From contig JAGTPG010000002.1 in assembly GCA_018195615.1 (NCBI GenBank), forward strand, positions 2,112,501-2,176,500: a stretch of DNA of 64,000 nucleotides, written 5' to 3'. The translations under genes and the position numbers were made by a program. Source of the DNA: Streptomyces tuirus. Its GTDB lineage: Bacteria; Actinomycetota; Actinomycetes; Streptomycetales; Streptomycetaceae. The notes beneath the pieces were generated by a model. The model did not search any database, had not been told where the DNA came from, and saw only the letters and a list, made by a program, of their open reading frames with translations. Below are positions 44,773 through 53,477 of the stretch, piece by piece. Numbering within the stretch: the stretch's first letter is position 1; each line of letters opens with the position of its first letter.

Positions 44773-44985
44773 TCAGCGATGTCGGTCCGTCAGCGCGTAC
44801 GCCGCGAGCAGGCACAGGCCGCAGCCCGGTACCCACGCGAGTTGGTACCAGTAGAAGAACGGCGTCCCCGCGAGCCGCGGATCGGCACCGGCGTACAGCG
44901 GGACCCACAGCAACCCGGCCGCGGGTGCGAGCAGCAGCAGGGCGACGGCGACGCGCCGTAGCCGGGGGTGTCCGGTGCGTGCCAT
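44773..44985 (-). CDS. DUF3311 small membrane protein
   Basis: This 70-residue protein has two membrane helices (about residues 13-33 and 43-65) and the DUF3311 motif GTPFFYWYQLAWVPGCGLCLLAAYAL. DUF3311 proteins are usually encoded beside SSS-family symporters and are thought to be their small subunit. Here the SSS gene is divergent, 168 bases away, rather than downstream on the same strand. The gene also precedes cstA on the minus strand (65 bases). The ATG at 44985 follows GAGGAGCGCAGG. Confidence 0.87.
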   Translation of the reverse strand: MARTGHPRLRRVAVALLLLAPAAGLLWVPLYAGADPRLAGTPFFYWYQLAWVPGCGLCLLAAYALTDRHR

Positions 44986-45153
44986 GACCTGCGCTCCTCT
45001 CCCGCTCGCTGTCGGTCTGTGCAAGAGTTGCGCTCCCGCCGGAAGTGGTTGACACGGCGTTCCAGGAAAATTTCCCGCCGGTTCCCTGTCCTCCGGACGG
45101 GCCGTCCGCGCAACTCTCGCGCGAGGGCACAGGCACACCAAGGACGGTGACCC

Positions 45154-46699
45154 ATGGCTGACGGAGCCATGACCGCGACGTTCCTCGCCGTGATCGGCGG
45201 GGCGTCGCTGCTCGCGGTCACCGCGCGGCGGCTGCGCCCGGTCGACCGGCTGCCCTCGCTGGAGGGCTGGGCGCTGGCCGACCGCGGCCTCGGCCCGGGC
45301 TGGACCTGGTTGCTGCTCGGCGGCACGATCTTCACCGCGTACACCTTCACCGCCGTACCGGGGCTGGCGTACGGCAACGGCGCGCCCGCCTTCTTCGCGG
45401 TGCCGTACACGGTGATCGTCTGCCCGCTCGCCTTCGTGCTGCTGAGCCGGCTGTGGAGCGTGGCCCGGCGGCACGGTTATGTCACCGCCGCCGACTTCGT
45501 GCGGGGCCGCTACGGGTCACCGCCGCTGGCTCTGGTGGTCGCACTGACCGGGATCCTGGCGACCATGCCGTACCTGGCGCTGCAACTGCTGGGCATCCGG
45601 GCGGTGCTGACGGCCGGGGGCGTGTATCCGCGGGGCGCCGCCGGTGACCTGGTGCTGGTCGCGCTGTTCGCCGGGCTCGCGGTGGCGACGTACCGGCACG
45701 GGCTGCGGGCGCCGGCGGTCATCTCGGCGCTGAAGGCGGTGGCGGTGTTCGTCTCGCTGACCGCGGTGACCTGGCTGGTGCTGGAACGGTTCGGCGGCCC
45801 CGGACCGGTCTTCGACGGCGCGGCACGGCGGCTGGGCGGCCCGGCGCTGCTCCTCTCCCCGAGCAGCAGCCGGCCTATGCCACCCTCGCCCTCGGCTCGG
45901 CCCTCGCCCTGCTGATGTACCCGCACGTGCTCACCGCCGGTTTCGCCGCCGACGGGCCGCGCACCCTGCGCAGGGTCTCGGTGGCGCTGCCCGCCTGGAC
46001 CGGGCTGCTGGCGCTGTTCGGGTTCCTCGGCATCGCCGCCCTCGCGGCGGGGGTGCGGGCACCGCGCGGTGGTGCCGAGGCGGCGGTGCCGATGCTGGTC
46101 GACCGGCTGATGCCGGCGCCGCTGGCCGGACTGGTGTTCGCCGCGATCGCCGTGGGGGCGCTCGTCCCGGCCGCCGTGATGTCGATCGCGGCGGCCACGA
46201 GTTTCGTCCGCAACGTGTACGTGGAGTACGTCCATCCGACGGCCACGCCCAAGCGGCAGGTTCGCATCGCCAAGGCGGTGTCGCTCACCGCGAAGGTGGG
46301 GGCCGTGGCGTTCGTGTTCGGGCTGCGCGACCAGGACGCCGTCAATCTCCAGCTGCTCGGCGGCGTGTGGATCCTGCAGATCTTCCCGGCCATCGCGGTC
46401 GGGCTGTTCACCGGTCGGCTGCACCCGCGGGCGCTGCTCGCCGGGTGGGCCGTGGGCATGGCGTCGGGCACGTACCTGGTGGTGCGCGGGGGTTCTCCTC
46501 GATCGTGCCGCTCGGCACCGGCGCCGGGCCGCTGGAGATCTACGCCGGGCTCGCCGCCCTGCTGCTCAACATGACCGTCGCGGTGGCCGGCACCGCGGCG
46601 CTGACACGCCTCGGGGTCCCGCGCGGCACCGACACGACCGACCTGCCGTCCCGCCTGACCGTCCGGCGACGCCCGGAGACGGGAGCCAACAACCCGTGA
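45154..46699 (+). CDS. SSS-family sodium:solute symporter (two frameshifts)
   Basis: Three frame segments join to about 515 residues with some thirteen membrane helices. The core is LGPGWTWLLLGGTIFTAYTFTAVPGLAYG, RHGYVTAADFVRGRYGSPPLALVVALTGILATMPYLALQL and PAAVMSIAAATSFVRNVYVEY. This matches the DUF3311-linked branch of solute:sodium symporters; substrate unknown. Missing bases are inferred at about 45855-45862 and at 46489-46494 (GGGGG should be GGGGGG). The ATG at 45154 was chosen as the first after the divergent promoter zone. The stop overlaps the sigma factor start (GTGA). Confidence 0.85.
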
Positions 46700-47280
46700 G
46701 ACGCAGACAGAACCCCACCCTGCCGCCGGTACCGGTACCGGCGGCAGCACCGGCCGAGCCGCTGGCCGTCCCGGCCGGCGACCCCGCCGACCTGGAGCGG
46801 GAGGCCGGTGTCGCCCACCTCTTCGAGCTGCACTACTCCTCGATGCTGCGCCTCGCCGTACTGCTCGGCGCGGACGATCCGGAGAACGTGGTGGCCGAGG
46901 CGTACTACCAGATCTACCGCAAGTGGCGGCGGCTGCGGGACGTGGCCGCGGCGGAGGCGTATCTGCGCTCCACCGTCTGCAATCTGACCCGGATGCGGAT
47001 ACGCCATCTCCAGGTCGCGCGCAGACACACGGAGCATCCGTCCGAGGAACTGGCCGTCTCCGCCGAGAACGCGGCGCTGCTCCGCGACGACCAGCGTGTG
47101 CTGATCGACGCGCTCCAGCAACTGCCGGCCCGGCAGCGTGAGGCACTGGTCCTGCGGCACTGGCTCGGGCTCAAGGAGAGCGAGATAGCCGCCGTCATGG
47201 GCATATCGGGCGGCTCCGTCAAGACGCACACGGCACGCGGCATCGCCGCCCTGACCCAGGTGATGGAGGCCCGGCGATGA
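46696..47280 (+). CDS. ECF-type RNA polymerase sigma factor
   Basis: This 194-residue protein has a sigma-70 region 2 (about residues 40-105, LFELHYSSMLRLAVLLGADDPENVVAEAYYQIYRKWRRLRD) and a region 4 (about 135-190, QLPARQREALVLRHWLGLKESEIAAVMGISGGSVKTHTARGI), with no region 3, as in ECF sigma factors of the SigE/SigK type. Region 4 is closest to the SigM/SigE group. The GTG start overlaps the symporter stop and its own stop overlaps the next start (ATGA), so the three are coupled. The next gene encodes a likely membrane partner. Target promoters are unknown. Confidence 0.9.
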   Translation: MRRRQNPTLPPVPVPAAAPAEPLAVPAGDPADLEREAGVAHLFELHYSSMLRLAVLLGADDPENVVAEAYYQIYRKWRRLRDVAAAEAYLRSTVCNLTRMRIRHLQVARRHTEHPSEELAVSAENAALLRDDQRVLIDALQQLPARQREALVLRHWLGLKESEIAAVMGISGGSVKTHTARGIAALTQVMEARR

Positions 47281-47608
47281 CGCATCGAGATGCGACTCCG
47301 TCGCGTGGCACCGGTCCGGACCGGACCGGCCACGGCCGTACCGAGCAGGAGCTGCGCGAGGCGCTGCGGGCGATGGCCGGCGGGGTGCTCCCCGACCCCG
47401 ACGCGTACCGCACGGCACGCGGCGAGTGGCTGCGGCGCGAACGCCGGCGGCGGCTCGTGCTCGCCGTGCTGATCACCGTCGTCTTCACGCTGGCCACCCT
47501 GCTCGGCCTGTGGGTCCTCAACCAGGCCCCGTCCGATCCGGGTGTGATCTTCTCGGGCGCCGCGGCACCGGTCGCCGAGGGCACGTCACTCCCCGGCCCC
47601 TCCCCTGA
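47277..47608 (+). CDS. One-TM protein, possible anti-sigma partner (probable frameshift)
   Basis: The protein starts with about 60 cytoplasmic residues (TEQELREALRAMAGGVLPDPDAYRTARGEWLRRERRRR), has one membrane helix (about residues 61-81, LVLAVLITVVFTLATLLGLWVL) and a short outside tail. This layout, directly coupled to an ECF sigma gene, suggests an anti-sigma factor or similar, but no zinc-binding ASD motif is seen. The given frame runs 270 bases into the GH15 gene; one missing base upstream of 47582 would give a stop at 47606-47608, just before that gene. The frameshift is inferred. Confidence 0.62.
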
Positions 47609-47641
47609 TTGCCGCGCCGACTTGCCGGGAACCCGCACTCC

Positions 47642-49435
47642 GTGCACCCCAGCATCGAGGACTACGCGCTCATCGGCGACGAACAGACCGCGGCCCTGGT
47701 CGGCATGGACGGGTCTGTCGACTGGTTGTGTCTCCCCCGTTTCGACTCGGCCGCCTGCTTCGCCAGGCTGCTCGGTGACGAGGACAACGGCTACTGGCGC
47801 ATCGCCCCCGTGGGGGCGGACCGCTGCACCCGGCGCGCCTACCGCCGCGACACCCTCGTCCTGGACACCGAGTGGGAGACCGGGCAGGGGACGGTCCGGG
47901 TCACCGACCTGATGCCCCAACGCGACCAGGCTCCCGACCTGGTCCGCGTCGTCGAGGGCCTGGACGGCGAGGTGACACTGCACAGCGTCCTCAAGCTGCG
48001 CTTCGACTACGGCTCGGTCGTCCCCTGGGTACGCCGGTCCGACGGCCACCGCGTCGCCGTCGCCGGCCCGGACTCGACCTGGCTGCGCAGCGAGCCGGAG
48101 GTGACCAGCTGGGGCGAGGACTTCGGCACCCACGCGGAGTTCACGGTCAAGCGGGGGGAAAAGGTCGCCTTCGTCCTGACCTGGCACCCCTCACACGAGC
48201 CACGCCCACCGCTCGTCGACCCCTACGAGGCGCTGCGCCACAGCGTCGAGGACTGGCAGGCCTGGGCGTCGCGCTGCCGCTACGACGGACCGTACCGGGA
48301 CGCGGTCGTCCGCTCCCTGATCACCCTCAAGGCGCTCACCTACGCCCCGACCGGTGGCATCGTCGCCGCCGCCACCACCTCCCTGCCCGAGGAGCCGGGC
48401 GGGGTGCGCAACTGGGACTACCGCTACTGCTGGCTGCGCGACTCCACCCTCACCCTCGGCGCGCTGCTGGCGGCGGGCTACCAGGAGGAGGCCGAGGCCT
48501 GGCGGAACTGGCTGCTGCGCGCGGTCGCGGGTGACCCGGCTGACCTCCAGATCATGTACGGCCTGGCGGGCGAGCGACGGCTGCCCGAGTTCGAGCTGCC
48601 GTGGCTGTCCGGCTTCGCCGGGTCGACGCCCGTGCGCATCGGCAACGACGCCGTGAACCAGCTCCAGCTGGACGTCTACGGCGAGGTCATGGACTCCCTG
48701 TCGCTGGCGCGCGAGTCGGGCCTGTCGCCCCAGCCGGACGTGTGGGCGCTCCAGACGGCCCTGATGGACTTCCTGCGCGACCATTGGCGGCAGCCGGACG
48801 AGGGGCTGTGGGAGGTGCGCGGCGGCCGGCGCCAGTTCGTGCACTCGAAGGTGATGGTGTGGGTGGCCGCCGACCGTGCCGTGCGCACCTTGGAGCGCCA
48901 TCCGGAGCTGGACGGCGACCTGGACGGCTGGCGCGCGCTGCGGGAGGAGGTGCACCGGGAGGTGTGCGAGAAGGGCTACGACCCCGGACGCAACACCTTC
49001 ACGCAGTCCTACGGCTCCCGCGAACTGGACGCCGCGCTGCTGCTGATCCCGCGCGTCGGTTTCCTGCCTCCCGACGACCCCCGGGTGATCGGCACGATCG
49101 ACGCGGTCCGCGAGGAGCTGGAGCACGGCGGCTTCCTGCACCGCTACAGCACCACCGACTCGGACGTCAGGGACGTCGACGGGCTGCCCGGCAGCGAGGG
49201 CACGTTCCTGGTGTGCTCGTTCTGGCTCGCGGACGCCCTGCACATGACGGGCCGTACGAAGGAGGCTCGCGAGCTGTTCGAGCGGCTGGCGGGGCTCGCC
49301 AACGACGTCGGTCTGCTGTCGGAGGAGTTCGACCCGGTGACCGGCCGCCAGCTCGGCAACTTCCCGCAGGCGTTCAGCCACATCGGCCTCGTGAACACCG
49401 CCCTCGCCCTGTTCGGGGAGGACGGGGCAGGATAG
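47642..49435 (+). CDS. GH15-family glycoside hydrolase (trehalase/glucoamylase type)
   Basis: This 597-residue cytoplasmic enzyme has the two-part GH15 fold: an N-terminal beta domain (IEDYALIGDEQTAALVGMDGSVDWLCLPRFDS) and a C-terminal alpha/alpha barrel (about 225-597) with NWDYRYCWLRDSTLTLGALL, the GGRRQFVHSKVMVWVAADRA block and GLLSEEFDPVTGRQLGNFPQAFSHIGLVN, where the catalytic glutamates lie. Actinobacterial members of this group act as trehalases; the substrate here is inferred. The GTG at 47642 (VHPSIEDYALIGD) was preferred to the ATG at 47609 because homologues begin near IEDY. Confidence 0.93.
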   Translation: MHPSIEDYALIGDEQTAALVGMDGSVDWLCLPRFDSAACFARLLGDEDNGYWRIAPVGADRCTRRAYRRDTLVLDTEWETGQGTVRVTDLMPQRDQAPDLVRVVEGLDGEVTLHSVLKLRFDYGSVVPWVRRSDGHRVAVAGPDSTWLRSEPEVTSWGEDFGTHAEFTVKRGEKVAFVLTWHPSHEPRPPLVDPYEALRHSVEDWQAWASRCRYDGPYRDAVVRSLITLKALTYAPTGGIVAAATTSLPEEPGGVRNWDYRYCWLRDSTLTLGALLAAGYQEEAEAWRNWLLRAVAGDPADLQIMYGLAGERRLPEFELPWLSGFAGSTPVRIGNDAVNQLQLDVYGEVMDSLSLARESGLSPQPDVWALQTALMDFLRDHWRQPDEGLWEVRGGRRQFVHSKVMVWVAADRAVRTLERHPELDGDLDGWRALREEVHREVCEKGYDPGRNTFTQSYGSRELDAALLLIPRVGFLPPDDPRVIGTIDAVREELEHGGFLHRYSTTDSDVRDVDGLPGSEGTFLVCSFWLADALHMTGRTKEARELFERLAGLANDVGLLSEEFDPVTGRQLGNFPQAFSHIGLVNTALALFGEDGAG

Positions 49436-49440
49436 GAACC

Positions 49441-50196
49441 ATGGATCTTGGACTGAAGGACCGGGTGTACGTCGTCACCGGGGCCACGCGCGGCCTCGGC
49501 CACGCCACCGCGCGTGAGCTCGTCGCGGACGGGGCGAAGGTCGTCGTGTCGGGGCGGGACGAGAAGGGTGTCGCCGAGGCGGCGGCCGCACTGGGGCCGA
49601 ACGCGGTCGGTGTGGCCGTCGACAACGCCGACCCCGAGGCGGCGGCCCGGCTGATCGAGACGGCACGGAAGCACTTCGGCCGTTTCAACGGTGTCCTCGT
49701 CAGCGTGGGCGGGCCGCCCGCCGGGTTCGTCGCGGACAACACGGACGAGCAGTGGCAGGCCGCGTTCGAGTCGGTCTTCCTCGGTGCGGTGCGGCTGGCT
49801 CGCGCCGCGGCGGCCGAGTTGGAGGCCGGGGGTGTCATCGGGTTCGTGCTGTCGGGGTCGGTGTACGAGCCGATTCCCGGGCTGACCATTTCGAACGGGC
49901 TGCGGCCGGGGCTCGCGGGGTTCGCCAAGTCGTTGTCCGACGAACTGGGGCCGCGGGGGATTCGGGTGGTCGGGGTGCTGCCCGGGCGGATCGACACGGA
50001 TCGCGTGCGCGAGCTGGACGCGTTGTCGGCGGATCCCGAGGCGACCAGGGCGGCGTCGGAGTCGCGGATTCCGTTGCGGCGGTACGGGGCGCCCGAAGAG
50101 TTCGGGCGGGTGGCGGCGTTCCTGTTGTCGCCGGCTGCGTCTTATCTGACCGGGGTCATGTTGCCCGTCGACGGTGGAGCTCGGCACGGGCTCTGA
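49441..50196 (+). CDS. SDR-family oxidoreductase lacking the usual Tyr-Lys pair
   Basis: This 251-residue protein has the SDR cofactor loop TGATRGLG (13-20), VSVGGPP in place of NNAG, and a C-terminal PVDGG. At the active-site helix it reads IPGLTISNGLRPGLAGFAKSL, so the standard YxxxK is replaced by an SNGLRP motif. This belongs to a known atypical SDR branch whose members share that sequence; activity is uncertain. It lies five bases after the GH15 stop and is probably co-transcribed with it. The ATG at 49441 is close to the cofactor loop. Confidence 0.92.
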   Translation: MDLGLKDRVYVVTGATRGLGHATARELVADGAKVVVSGRDEKGVAEAAAALGPNAVGVAVDNADPEAAARLIETARKHFGRFNGVLVSVGGPPAGFVADNTDEQWQAAFESVFLGAVRLARAAAAELEAGGVIGFVLSGSVYEPIPGLTISNGLRPGLAGFAKSLSDELGPRGIRVVGVLPGRIDTDRVRELDALSADPEATRAASESRIPLRRYGAPEEFGRVAAFLLSPAASYLTGVMLPVDGGARHGL

Positions 50197-50299
50197 GCGG
50201 GGCCGGCTGACGGTGGTCGCGGGCTGGTCGCGCCCACGCGGCGGAGCCGCACATCGACACAACCCCGCGCCCCTTTGTGCGTGTCCCGCAGGGGCGTCG

Positions 50300-50878
50300 T
50301 CAACTCACCCTCTCCGCACCGTGCTTGACGCCCTGCAGCCGCACCTCCGCGGGGAGGGACTCCAGGCCCGCCGATGTCCTGGCATGGGCCAACGCGCCGG
50401 TCGTGAAGTCGGTCAAGGCCGTTCCCGGGTCCACATGCGGCTCCAGTGCGAGTCGTACGCGGGCCTCGGGGGCGGTGCGGCGGCCCGTCAGGTGGGCCCG
50501 GGCGCGGTCCACACCGTCCACCTGGCCCGCCTCCTGGGTGAGGACGTTCTCCAGGGCGCGGCCGCGGAGCACGGCGCCCTCGCCGTCGCCGGTGTCGACG
50601 AGGACCTCGGCGAGGCGGCGTCGGCGGAGGACCGCGACCAGCCACCACAGCACCAGCAGCAGGAGGACCGCCAGGACGGCGATGACGACCGGCCACCACC
50701 AGCCGTCGTCCCGCCAGCGGGTGCGTTCGGCTTCGCTCAGCAGCACGTCGTGCTCGCTGTCGTGGATCCACCACGAGGGCACGGGAGCGCCGAGGCCGAC
50801 GGCCAGTACGGAGCCGCCCAGCACCAGCAGGACGAGGCCGACGAGCCCCAGGAACACGCGGTTGACGACCCTGAGCAT
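50300..50878 (-). CDS. amaP: Alkaline shock response membrane anchor protein AmaP
   Basis: This 192-residue protein has two membrane helices (about residues 7-30 and 62-83) and a cytoplasmic C-terminal domain resembling half of the Asp23 fold (EGAVLRGRALENVLTQEAGQVDGVDRARAHLTGR). AmaP anchors Asp23-type proteins at the membrane in Staphylococcus. It is the last gene of a five-gene cluster on the minus strand and starts seven bases after the DUF6286 stop. The Trp-rich patch (GWWWPVV) lies at the start of helix 2. Confidence 0.85.
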   Translation of the reverse strand: MLRVVNRVFLGLVGLVLLVLGGSVLAVGLGAPVPSWWIHDSEHDVLLSEAERTRWRDDGWWWPVVIAVLAVLLLLVLWWLVAVLRRRRLAEVLVDTGDGEGAVLRGRALENVLTQEAGQVDGVDRARAHLTGRRTAPEARVRLALEPHVDPGTALTDFTTGALAHARTSAGLESLPAEVRLQGVKHGAERVS

Positions 50879-50885
50879 GGCTGTC

Positions 50886-51569
50886 TCACCCCTTCCGGCC
50901 GGGCCGCCGGACGCGCACCGACAGCGACGGCGGCCGGGAGAGTCCCAGTCCGCTGACCGCGTCGGTGAGCACGGCTTCCAGGTCGGTTCGTACGTCGTCC
51001 AGTTCGCGGAAGTGGGACACGGCGCGGACGTCCGCCCGGGTCCGGCGCACCTTGACCCGTACCGTCTGGACGCCGGCCACCTCCATGGCCCGGTCGCGCA
51101 GTGCGGTCGCGGCGGCGTCGCGGTGCAGTCCGGCGCGTACGTCGGCGTGGGTGCGCCGCATCGGGAGCACGGCCCGCAGGCCGGGTGTGGCGGCCAGGAT
51201 CAGCAGCCAGAGGCCGAGGACGGCGGCGACCCCGGCGCCGACGAGCACCCAGGTGTCGTCGAGGGGCCGTTCGGCGAGCTGCCGGGCCAGTTCCCGGCGC
51301 CAGTACATGCCGGGCCGGCCGGCGCGCACGGGGACGATGTCGTAGAGGAACATCCCCACGAGGCCGAGGAGCAGCAGGGCGACGATGCCGGCGAGGATGC
51401 GGCGTGCCGACCAGAAGCGGCCGGCGCGGCCGCCCTCGCCGTCGAGGACGGGGGGCGGTCCGTGGTCGGCCTCGGACCGGTCCGGTCGGGTGCCGGCCTG
51501 CGACTTGTCGAGGACCGGCAGGCGCTGCGTGGTGCCGTCGGAGGGTTCCGTGCCCTGGGGTTCGCTCAT
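50886..51569 (-). CDS. DUF6286 membrane protein of the Asp23 cluster
   Basis: This 227-residue protein has a polar N-terminus, two membrane helices (about residues 56-80 and 107-130) and a C-terminal domain (THADVRAGLHRDAAATALRDRAMEVAGVQTVRVKVRRTRADVRAV) shaped like an Asp23 half-domain. It belongs to the actinobacterial family found with Asp23/Gls24 proteins. The start overlaps the stop of the upstream Asp23-type gene by four bases (ATGA). It is likely a second membrane anchor for the complex. Confidence 0.82.
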   Translation of the reverse strand: MSEPQGTEPSDGTTQRLPVLDKSQAGTRPDRSEADHGPPPVLDGEGGRAGRFWSARRILAGIVALLLLGLVGMFLYDIVPVRAGRPGMYWRRELARQLAERPLDDTWVLVGAGVAAVLGLWLLILAATPGLRAVLPMRRTHADVRAGLHRDAAATALRDRAMEVAGVQTVRVKVRRTRADVRAVSHFRELDDVRTDLEAVLTDAVSGLGLSRPPSLSVRVRRPGRKG

Positions 51570-51949
51570 CGCGTCCTCCCCTGTACCGCGCCGGGCGCCG
51601 CGACCAGGTGCAGCCGCTCCACCTGGACGACGACCTCCGGCACCTGCATTCCCACCAGGTCGCCCACGCGCTCGACCACTTGGCGACGCACCTGGCGGCA
51701 GCGGGCGCCGACGTCGCAGGGATAGTCGAGTTCGACGTGGACCCGGATGTGGGCGGTTTCGTGGTGGACGACGACGCCGGCGGACGGCCGGCCGGCGTCG
51801 GGCGGCAGCGTCCCGACGGCCTCGCGGGCCGCCTGCGAGGCGACCTTGGCGACCACCCGGTCGGCGATCCGGGTCGCGCCGCGCTCGCCCGGCGGGACGA
51901 CCGTCAGGGGTCTGCCGAGCTCACCGGCCCCCGCGCTCACGGGCGTCAC
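51566..51949 (-). CDS. Asp23/Gls24-family protein
   Basis: This 127-residue soluble protein matches Asp23/Gls24: GATRIADRVVAKVASQAAREAVG, then AHIRVHVELDYPCDVGARCRQVRRQVVERVGDLVGMQVPEVVVQVERL. Asp23 proteins form membrane-associated filaments with AmaP and appear under envelope or alkaline stress. The GTG at 51949 overlaps the stop of the upstream small membrane gene, so they are coupled. Its ends fit the family, with an extra Arg-rich tail. Confidence 0.9.
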   Translation of the reverse strand: MTPVSAGAGELGRPLTVVPPGERGATRIADRVVAKVASQAAREAVGTLPPDAGRPSAGVVVHHETAHIRVHVELDYPCDVGARCRQVRRQVVERVGDLVGMQVPEVVVQVERLHLVAAPGAVQGRTR

Positions 51950-52131
51950 CGCCGCCGTTCGTCACGGGAGCGGAAGAAGTCGCCGAAGTCCATGTCCCCC
52001 TCCAGGAACCGGCCGACGACGAAGCCGACGGCGCCCAGCGCCGCCACCAGCAGGAAGGCGCCGAATCCGCCGAAGTACCCGGCGAAGGCAAGCGCCATGC
52101 CGGCGATCATGCCGGCCACGCCCATGCTCAT
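51946..52131 (-). CDS. Small Gly-rich membrane protein of the Asp23 cluster
   Basis: This 61-residue protein has a long Gly/Ala-rich hydrophobic stretch of two close helices (about residues 3-41, VAGMIAGMALAFAGYFGGFG and onwards) and a charged tail, DMDFGDFFRSRDERRR. No function is known, but genes of this type recur between two Asp23 genes in streptomycetes. Its stop overlaps the next start by four bases. It may help place the filament at the membrane. Confidence 0.8.
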   Translation of the reverse strand: MSMGVAGMIAGMALAFAGYFGGFGAFLLVAALGAVGFVVGRFLEGDMDFGDFFRSRDERRR

Positions 52132-52177
52132 GCGCTCCTCAGCTCCTCAGCAGCTGTGTGGTCCGATGGCCCGTGCC

Positions 52178-52654
52178 TCACTGGATCCGACGCTCCGGTT
52201 CCTCTTCCTCTTCGTCCGGCAGCTTCACGTCGCTCACCGCGATGTTGACCTCGACGACCTCGAGGCCGGTCATCCGCTCGACGGCGGTGATGACGTTCTC
52301 CCGCACGTCCCGGGCGACGTCGGCGATCGACACGCCGTAGTCGACGACGATCTCCAGGTCGAGGGCGGCCTGCACCTCGCCGACCTCGGCCTTCACACCG
52401 CGGGTCACACCCGACTTCTGTCCGCCTGGGACGCGGTCGCGCACAGCTCCGAAGGTGCGGGAGAGGCCGCTGCCCATGGCGTGCACGCCGTCGACGTCGC
52501 GTGCGGCGAGGCCGGCGATCTTCTCCACGACGCCGTCCGCGATGGTCGTCCGCCCCCGGGAACCCGGGTCTCCACCGCCGCGCTTGGCCAGCGGACTCCT
52601 GCGCGCCGCCGACGTCTCGCTCTCCCCACCCCTGTTCTCGGTCATGTCAGTCAT
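52178..52654 (-). CDS. Asp23/Gls24-family envelope stress response protein
   Basis: This 158-residue protein is the best Asp23 match of the cluster: GRTTIADGVVEKIAGLAARDVDGVHAMG, then VQAALDLEIVVDYGVSIADVARDVRENVITAVERMTGLEVVEVNIAVSDVKLP, ending in an acidic stretch DEEEEEPERR. Its N-terminus is long and polar. It is the first gene of the cluster and probably the main filament subunit. The ATG at 52654 (MTDMTENRGGES) is the usual start. The divergent P10-type gene begins 88 bases away. Confidence 0.93.
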   Translation of the reverse strand: MTDMTENRGGESETSAARRSPLAKRGGGDPGSRGRTTIADGVVEKIAGLAARDVDGVHAMGSGLSRTFGAVRDRVPGGQKSGVTRGVKAEVGEVQAALDLEIVVDYGVSIADVARDVRENVITAVERMTGLEVVEVNIAVSDVKLPDEEEEEPERRIQ

Positions 52655-52741
52655 CGCGGTACGTCCTTTTCGGTTGTCGTCCTTCGACCACCGTAAGCAC
52701 GGTTACGGGGTTACGCGCCTTTGATGCGGCAGGCTGGAGGA

Positions 52742-53461
52742 ATGACAGCCGACCGGTGGAGGCAGGCAGTGAGACATCAGCTGGGCCTCGGCACATTGCT
52801 GCCCCTGGGTGACGCGCGGGACGGCGCCTGGATCGCCGAGCGGGCGGCCGAGGCGGTGCTGCGGAGCGCGGCGGGGGACGCGCCGGGCGTGCGCCTCGAC
52901 GCGCTCCGGGTCACGCTCGCCGACCCGGCGGACATCCGGGAGCCGGCCGTACCGGCTCCGCCGAGCGCTCTGCCGCCCGGACCGCTGCGGGTGACGGCGG
53001 AGTTCGAGGCCACGGCCGGGCAGCCGCTGCCGGAGACGGCGGCCCTGCTGCGGGCGACGCTGGCGACCGCGGCGGCGCAGCGGCTCGGTCTGACGGTGGC
53101 GGAGGTGGACCTGCGTGTGACGGGGCTGCTGGACGAGGAGACGGAACCCGGACCGTCCGCCCCGCTCCCGGAGCCGCCACCGCCCGTGCGGGCCGAAGGC
53201 GACGGCGGTGAGACGGGCCGCGTCGCCGCCGCCGTGCTCGGAGTCCCGGGCGTGCTCCATCTGACCGGCGCGCTGGGCCACCCGGTGCACATCGACGAGC
53301 TGCCGGGCGACGCCGCGCTGCCGCACCGTCATGTCCGGCTGGAGGTAGCGGTCGGCGCGGACCACCGGGCCCGCGACGTGGCCCGCGCGGTCCGCACAGC
53401 GGCCCGGACGACACTGCCGGACCATCCGACGGTGGCGGTCCTGGTGACCGGGATCGGCTGA
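52742..53461 (+). CDS. Conserved Streptomyces protein (annotated elsewhere as P10-like), Asp23-like half-domains
   Basis: This 239-residue soluble protein has two similar parts: an N-terminal one (about residues 1-120) and a C-terminal one (about 155-239) reading TGRVAAAVLGVPGVLHLTGALG and HVRLEVAVGADHRARDVARAVRTAARTTLPDHPTVAVLVTGI. The latter resembles the core of Asp23. Relatives are labelled nucleopolyhedrovirus P10 family in streptomycetes, which I regard as a misleading name. The ATG at 52742 has GGAGG six bases upstream. It is divergent from the Asp23 cluster and likely shares its control region and role. Confidence 0.82.
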   Translation: MTADRWRQAVRHQLGLGTLLPLGDARDGAWIAERAAEAVLRSAAGDAPGVRLDALRVTLADPADIREPAVPAPPSALPPGPLRVTAEFEATAGQPLPETAALLRATLATAAAQRLGLTVAEVDLRVTGLLDEETEPGPSAPLPEPPPPVRAEGDGGETGRVAAAVLGVPGVLHLTGALGHPVHIDELPGDAALPHRHVRLEVAVGADHRARDVARAVRTAARTTLPDHPTVAVLVTGIG

Positions 53462-53477
53462 GGGGCCGGCGCCCGGC

